From JBDSGC01 sp046594105 (GTDB lineage: Bacteria; Acidobacteriota; Thermoanaerobaculia; Gp7-AA8), in the NCBI GenBank assembly GCA_046594105.1, contig JBKJQB010000145.1, forward strand, positions 1-6,563: 6,563 nucleotides of DNA. The letters are read 5' to 3'. Every line of letters starts with the position of its first letter. Position 1 is the stretch's first letter. Both the position numbers and the translations under genes were made by a program. Positions 1 to 3,626 of the stretch are shown in pieces. A model generated the notes under the pieces. The model was given only the letters and a program-made list of their open reading frames with translations. It did not search any database and was not told the origin of the DNA.

Positions 1-126
1 CGATGCGATGGCGGAGTGGAGACCTTGCGCGGCCATTCTCCCGGCGTGCCGAGCGAGGCGCTGTTCCACTCCTACCGCCGCGATCCGAAGCGAGGTGGAC
101 GGAACCTTGCAATCGCCGCGCAGTGA
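1..126 (+). CDS. C-terminal tail of an unrecognised protein (5'-truncated)
   Basis: An open frame enters from the left edge and gives 41 residues, ending in LAIAAQ at a TGA (124-126). The visible tail contains the stretch GHSPGVPSEALFHSYRRD and has a basic C-terminus. It holds no motif I can assign to a family. About 30 of its 41 codons end in G or C, which is compatible with coding, but the piece is too short to be decisive, and the two other + frames are also open over most of this stretch. It ends 54 bp before the penicillin-binding protein gene on the same strand, so the two could be co-transcribed. The gene body lies outside the window. No function is proposed. Confidence 0.42.
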   Translation, partial: RCDGGVETLRGHSPGVPSEALFHSYRRDPKRGGRNLAIAAQ

Positions 127-180
127 CTGAGCGGCGTCAGCACAGGGGCGCCGGGAGCCCGCAGCTGGTGTCTCGACGCG

Positions 181-2829
181 ATGGACCAGGCAAACTTCAA
201 GAAACGGCTGCCCAGACGCCGCACGGTGTTCCAGATCCTCTCGATCTCCGTGGTAGCCATTCTGGTGGCCATCGCGGCGCTCTCGTTGTGGGTCTACCGG
301 CAGTCGGTCGGCAAGTTCGAGATCCGCCGGCTATCCCTTCCCACGCGCATCTACGCCGACTACACGCCGCTGAAGGCGAACAACGTCCTCTCCGCCGATG
401 ATCTGCTGGAGAAGCTCGATCGACTCGGGTACCGCGTGGCGCCCTCACTGACGCAGGCCGGCGACTACGTCCGCGGCAAAGGGCAGATCGACATCTACAC
501 GCGGGAGTTCAACCATCCCACCGGCGCCTACCCGGCCCAGCCGGTGCGCATTGTCTTTAACGGTGCGACGCTGGAATCGGTCGTTTCGTTGCGACAGGCC
601 GCCCCGATCGACAACGCAGCGCTGGAGCCGGAGCTGCTCACCTCCATCCTCAGCGATCAGCTGGAGAATCGCCGTCCGGTCACCCTCGATCAGGTGCCGA
701 AGGTCCTGCAGGACGCCGTGGTGGTGACCGAGGACATCCGCTTCTGGCATCACCCCGGCGTCGATCCCATCGGGCTGTCGCGTGCCCTGTTCCGCAACGT
801 CAAGGCGGGAGGGGTGACCCAGGGCGGGTCGACTCTCACCCAGCAGCTGGTCAAGAACTACTACCTGACCAACGAGCGCACCTTCAAGCGCAAGGCGGTT
901 GAAGCATTCATGGCCGTCGTGCTCGACGCGAAGTATTCGAAGCGCGAAATCCTGGAGGCGTACCTCAACGACATCTACCTCGGGCGCAACCGGTCGATCT
1001 CGGTCCTCGGGGTGGGGGAGGCGGCGCGGTTCTACTTCGGGAAGCCGGTTGCCGAGCTGAATGCATCCGAGGCGGCGTTGCTGGCCGGCATGATCCGCAG
1101 CCCGAACAACTACTCGCCGTTCACGCACGCAGAGTCGGCGATGACCCGTCGGAACACGGTTCTTGGCCTGATGGTCCACAACAAGAAGATCGACCGGCCG
1201 GAGTACGACCGGGCCATGGCCACCCCGCTGCCGCAGAAGCCGTTTCGCCAGCGGAGCGGGTTGTCGTCGATTCCGTTCTACGTCGATCGCGTCCTTCAGG
1301 AGATGTCGCGCGACTACGGCATCAAGGACGTTAAAGGGCGGGGTTTGCAGATCTACACGGCCATCGACCTGAATCAGCAGGATGCGGCGGCGCGCACACT
1401 GGACAACGGGCTGCAGGCACTGGAGAAGGCGAACAAGAACCTGCGGCGCGCTGATCAGCCGCTGCAGGGTGCGCTGATCAGCGTCGATGTGGCGGCAGGA
1501 GAGATCCGCGCTCTCATCGGCGGCCGCAACTACGACCTCAATCAATTCAACCGGGCTCTGAACGCGAAGCGGCAGATCGGATCGCTGATGAAGCCGTTCG
1601 TGTTCGCCACGGCCTTCGAGCCGAGCCTGTCGAATCAGAACATCACCCCGGCCACACTGGTCAGCGATACGCGCCTGGTGTTGAAGCGCAAGTTCGGGGA
1701 TGACTGGTCCCCGCGCAACTACGAGGACTCGTATCACCAGACCGTGACCGTGCGCGAGGCGTTGGAAGAGTCGCTCAATTCCGCTTCCGTCCGGATCGGG
1801 CTGGCCATCGGGATCGACGCGGTCATCAAGACCGCCCACACCCTCGGCATCGTGTCCGAGATCGACAAGCAACCCTCCATGCTCCTCGGCTCGGTGGCCA
1901 TTCCTCCCATCGAGATGGCCGATGCCTACTCCACCATCGCCCGCATCGGATCGCGCTTGCCGTTGCGGACCATCCGCTTCGTCACCGACGACCGCGGCCA
2001 TGTGGTCTCGGCCGGAGATGCCGTCAATCCGGTGCAGGTCTATCCGGCCCGCGACATGTACATCCTGGCGAACGTGATGAAGGGCGTGGTCGACCGGGGA
2101 ACGGCAGCGGGCGCCAGGTCGCTGGGGTTCAAGTTGATCGCTGCAGGCAAGACGGGGACGACGAACGACAAACGCGATGCGTGGTTCATCGGATTCACCC
2201 CGAAGACGCTGACTCTGCTCTGGCTCGGCTTCGATGACAACGCGCCGACCGGACTCTCCGGCGGTCAGGCCGCCGTGCCGATCTGGACGCGGTACATGCA
2301 GGCGGTGACGGCCGGACAGCCCAACGTGGACTTCCCGATGCCGGAGAACATGACGCTGGTCGATGTGGACGAGTCGAGTGGCGGAGTGGCTACGCCTCAG
2401 TGTCCGGCGAGACTGATCGTGCTCGAAGCCTTCAAGGCTGGAACCCAGCCGACCAATCCATGCCCCGTGCACAGCCCGCAGGCGCTGCCCGCCGCTCTGG
2501 TCGATCAGTTCGGCAATCCCATCGTCATCGACACGTCGCATGTGACGGGAGACGCCGCGACGATGACCGGATTCACGCCCCCGGTGACCGATACGACGCT
2601 GACCGGCGGCGTGTTCCGGCCGCAGACCGCGCCGGCCCCGTCGTCGGAGCCACTCAACATTCCCGCGCAGCCGTTTCCGAGGGAACCGCGCCGCGAACCA
2701 GCGCCTCGCGAACCGCCGCCGCTCCAGCGACCGATCGAACCGCCGCCGATCACCAATACGAGCGCGCCACCTGCGAGCACGAACACCAGCGAGCCCCCGC
2801 CGGCGACGACCACGACCGGACAGCAATAA
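181..2829 (+). CDS. mrcB: Class A penicillin-binding protein, PBP1B type (bifunctional peptidoglycan glycosyltransferase/transpeptidase)
   Basis: This 882-residue protein polymerises lipid II into glycan strands and cross-links their stem peptides in the periplasm, anchored in the inner membrane. Seen in sequence: a basic cytoplasmic start (KKRLPRRR), one membrane segment at about residues 16-39, and a UB2H-like region at about 50-150 resembling that of E. coli PBP1B. The glycosyltransferase family 51 domain follows, with catalytic Glu184 in TEDIRFWHHPGVD, GGSTLTQQL at 215-223 and KREILEAYLNDIYLGR from about 254. The transpeptidase domain has nucleophile Ser468 in SLMK (468-471), SLN (531-533) and KTGT (657-660), so both active sites look intact. 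The last ~80 residues are Pro/Thr/Ser/Glu-rich and probably disordered. Length is slightly above E. coli PBP1B (about 844). ATG 181 is chosen because an in-frame TGA lies at 124 and no ATG or GTG lies between; no good Shine-Dalgarno precedes it. The symbol rests on domain layout and remembered similarity, not on proven orthology. Confidence 0.96.
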   Translation: MDQANFKKRLPRRRTVFQILSISVVAILVAIAALSLWVYRQSVGKFEIRRLSLPTRIYADYTPLKANNVLSADDLLEKLDRLGYRVAPSLTQAGDYVRGKGQIDIYTREFNHPTGAYPAQPVRIVFNGATLESVVSLRQAAPIDNAALEPELLTSILSDQLENRRPVTLDQVPKVLQDAVVVTEDIRFWHHPGVDPIGLSRALFRNVKAGGVTQGGSTLTQQLVKNYYLTNERTFKRKAVEAFMAVVLDAKYSKREILEAYLNDIYLGRNRSISVLGVGEAARFYFGKPVAELNASEAALLAGMIRSPNNYSPFTHAESAMTRRNTVLGLMVHNKKIDRPEYDRAMATPLPQKPFRQRSGLSSIPFYVDRVLQEMSRDYGIKDVKGRGLQIYTAIDLNQQDAAARTLDNGLQALEKANKNLRRADQPLQGALISVDVAAGEIRALIGGRNYDLNQFNRALNAKRQIGSLMKPFVFATAFEPSLSNQNITPATLVSDTRLVLKRKFGDDWSPRNYEDSYHQTVTVREALEESLNSASVRIGLAIGIDAVIKTAHTLGIVSEIDKQPSMLLGSVAIPPIEMADAYSTIARIGSRLPLRTIRFVTDDRGHVVSAGDAVNPVQVYPARDMYILANVMKGVVDRGTAAGARSLGFKLIAAGKTGTTNDKRDAWFIGFTPKTLTLLWLGFDDNAPTGLSGGQAAVPIWTRYMQAVTAGQPNVDFPMPENMTLVDVDESSGGVATPQCPARLIVLEAFKAGTQPTNPCPVHSPQALPAALVDQFGNPIVIDTSHVTGDAATMTGFTPPVTDTTLTGGVFRPQTAPAPSSEPLNIPAQPFPREPRREPAPREPPPLQRPIEPPPITNTSAPPASTNTSEPPPATTTTGQQ

Positions 2830-2833
2830 GGCA

Positions 2834-2847
2834 GAGGGCCCGCCCTC
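2834..2847 (+). terminator. Short GC hairpin just after the PBP gene (weak terminator candidate)
   Basis: GAGGGC and GCCCTC face each other around two bases, starting 5 bp after the TAA of the penicillin-binding protein gene. No T-run follows, so it does not meet the standard of an intrinsic terminator. It may only protect or delimit the 3' end. The larger palindromes downstream are alternative transcript ends. Confidence 0.2.
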
Positions 2848-2892
2848 CCGAGCGCGCTTCCCCGTGTCTCCGCGGTTCTGAGCGAAGCGAAC

Positions 2893-3001
2893 GGAGCGCC
2901 GGCATCCTTGCCGGCCGGTCCGCCGGCTTCCAGCCGGCGCAGTTTTGCGAGCACCTGCGGGCAAGATGCCCGCGGACCGGCCGGCAGCATGCCGGCGCTC
3001 C
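2893..3001. repeat. REPIN/BIME-like quasi-palindrome made of four short hairpins
   Basis: Outer arms of 31 nt (2893-2923) and 30 nt (2972-3001) are reverse complements except for a small indel/mismatch after the shared GGAGCGCCGGCAT. Each half contains two short perfect-stem hairpins. The left half has GCCGGCATCCTTGCCGGC (2898-2915) and GCCGGCTTCCAGCCGGC (2922-2938). The right half has GCGGGCAAGATGCCCGC (2957-2973) and GCCGGCAGCATGCCGGC (2980-2996). The centre is a T-rich linker around 2941-2953. Two inverted copies of a short palindrome separated by a spacer are the usual layout of REP doublets (REPIN/BIME). No REP-associated transposase (RAYT) is in the window. It lies 64 bp after the penicillin-binding protein gene and could stabilise or terminate its mRNA. 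Genome copy number cannot be judged from one window. Confidence 0.8.
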
Positions 3002-3095
3002 GAAGGCACCGGTCTCCCCGAGCGTTCTACACCACTGTTTCATTCACAAGCACTTGATTGCAGATCCTTCCCAAAAAGAAACTGGGCGATCCATA

Positions 3096-3319
3096 GCCGG
3101 CGTAGCCGGCGCAAGAATTTAGTCCCCGGCGCCAGCCGGGGGACAACGAGGAGCCCACGCTTGCGAGCCCGCGTAGCGGGCGACAGAAGAGGTCTGGAGT
3201 TGGATCGCAGGGCGACTACGCTGCTCTTCTGTCGCCCCCTACGCGGGCTCGTTTCTGACGGGCTCGGAAATCCCCCGGCTTGCGCCGGGGGCTAAATTCT
3301 TGCGCCCGCTGACGCGGGC
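3096..3319. repeat. 224-bp inverted-repeat element: two 96-nt arms around a 32-nt spacer
   Basis: The left arm (3096-3191) and the reverse complement of the right arm (3224-3319) align over their whole 96 nt with mismatches and one-base shifts. The best blocks are GCAAGAATTTAG (3111-3122), the CCCCGGC..GCCGGGG hairpin next to it, and an almost identical inner 27 nt ending GACAGAAGAG. A middle block of about 20 nt is diverged. Each arm contains nested hairpins: GCCGGC-GTA-GCCGGC or GCCCGC-GTCA-GCGGGC at the outer end, CCCCGGC-GCCA-GCCGGGG in the middle, and GCCCGC-GTA-GCGGGC in the inner part of the left arm. The spacer (3192-3223) is unique sequence. There is no open frame of coding character, no transposase and no clear target-site duplication; GATC occurs a few bases outside both ends but not as a clean direct repeat. 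It could be a non-autonomous mobile element, a pair of inverted extragenic repeats, or a structured transcript. Confidence 0.82.
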
Positions 3320-3610
3320 TGATCACGGACAGATCTGAGGTTCCGGCCCCCTGATTCCAGCAGCGGGAGCGCCCGCAACCTCGCATAAAACCTGGGAGTT
3401 TCTCGGAAGCGGCGCCCACAACCACGCCAGCGCAGCCAGCCGTTCTCCGCCCTCAATTTTTCTGACACTCCGCAGGCTCATCCGTGGCTCAAAAGCTGCA
3501 TCCGGAACCCCCAGATCTGGAAGCGGAGCTCTGTGCTCACCAGTCCTTTCCACACTACAAAACACATAAGATCCAGCTAACAGATTCGATTCACCACGAT
3601 CGATTTTCCT
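3320..3610 (+). other. Leader region upstream of the poly-HAMP gene, no gene seen
   Basis: These 291 bp separate the inverted-repeat element from the ribosome binding site of the poly-HAMP gene. They carry no convincing coding frame on either strand, and the downstream gene's own frame is closed by a TAA at 3567-3569. The composition becomes less GC-rich near 3550-3610 (around ACTACAAAACACATAAG), as expected near a promoter, but I find no acceptable pair of -35 and -10 hexamers. The promoter of the next gene probably lies here by position alone. Confidence 0.4.
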
Positions 3611-3616
3611 GGAGGA
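3611..3616 (+). promoter_or_regulatory. Shine-Dalgarno sequence of the poly-HAMP gene
   Basis: GGAGGA lies 10 nt before ATG 3627. It supports this start as the true one: the in-frame TAA at 3567-3569 rules out a longer protein, and no other ATG or GTG intervenes in frame. The spacing is slightly longer than the common optimum but workable. Confidence 0.75.
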
Positions 3617-3626
3617 ACCTCGCGCC

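Noticed and set aside
3..401. A + strand open frame starting near the left edge and overlapping the PBP start
   Set aside because: Arg-rich, low-complexity translation in another frame; it overlaps 221 bp of the well-supported PBP gene.
445..3009. An 854-codon open frame on the - strand across the PBP gene
   Set aside because: Same register effect of GC-rich codon usage. The translation is Arg/His-rich and the + strand holds a PBP with every catalytic motif.
2400..3122. A 240-codon + frame covering the PBP tail and the first palindrome
   Set aside because: It is a shifted reading of the Pro-rich coding tail followed by extragenic repeats, with Arg/Ala-rich content and no domain.
2893..3319. 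CRISPR array
   Set aside because: The repeats are inverted, of two different families and unevenly spaced. There are no regular direct repeats with unique spacers and no cas gene.
3096..3319. Complete insertion sequence
   Set aside because: No transposase reading frame lies between the arms (32-nt spacer) and no clean target-site duplication flanks them.
2945..3425. Small open frames on both strands within the inverted repeats
   Set aside because: They run through palindromic DNA, have no ribosome binding site and no coding character.
3441..3626. Sigma-70 promoter before the poly-HAMP gene
   Set aside because: A few AT-rich hexamers exist (around 3552-3570) but no -35/-10 pair has acceptable sequence and spacing.
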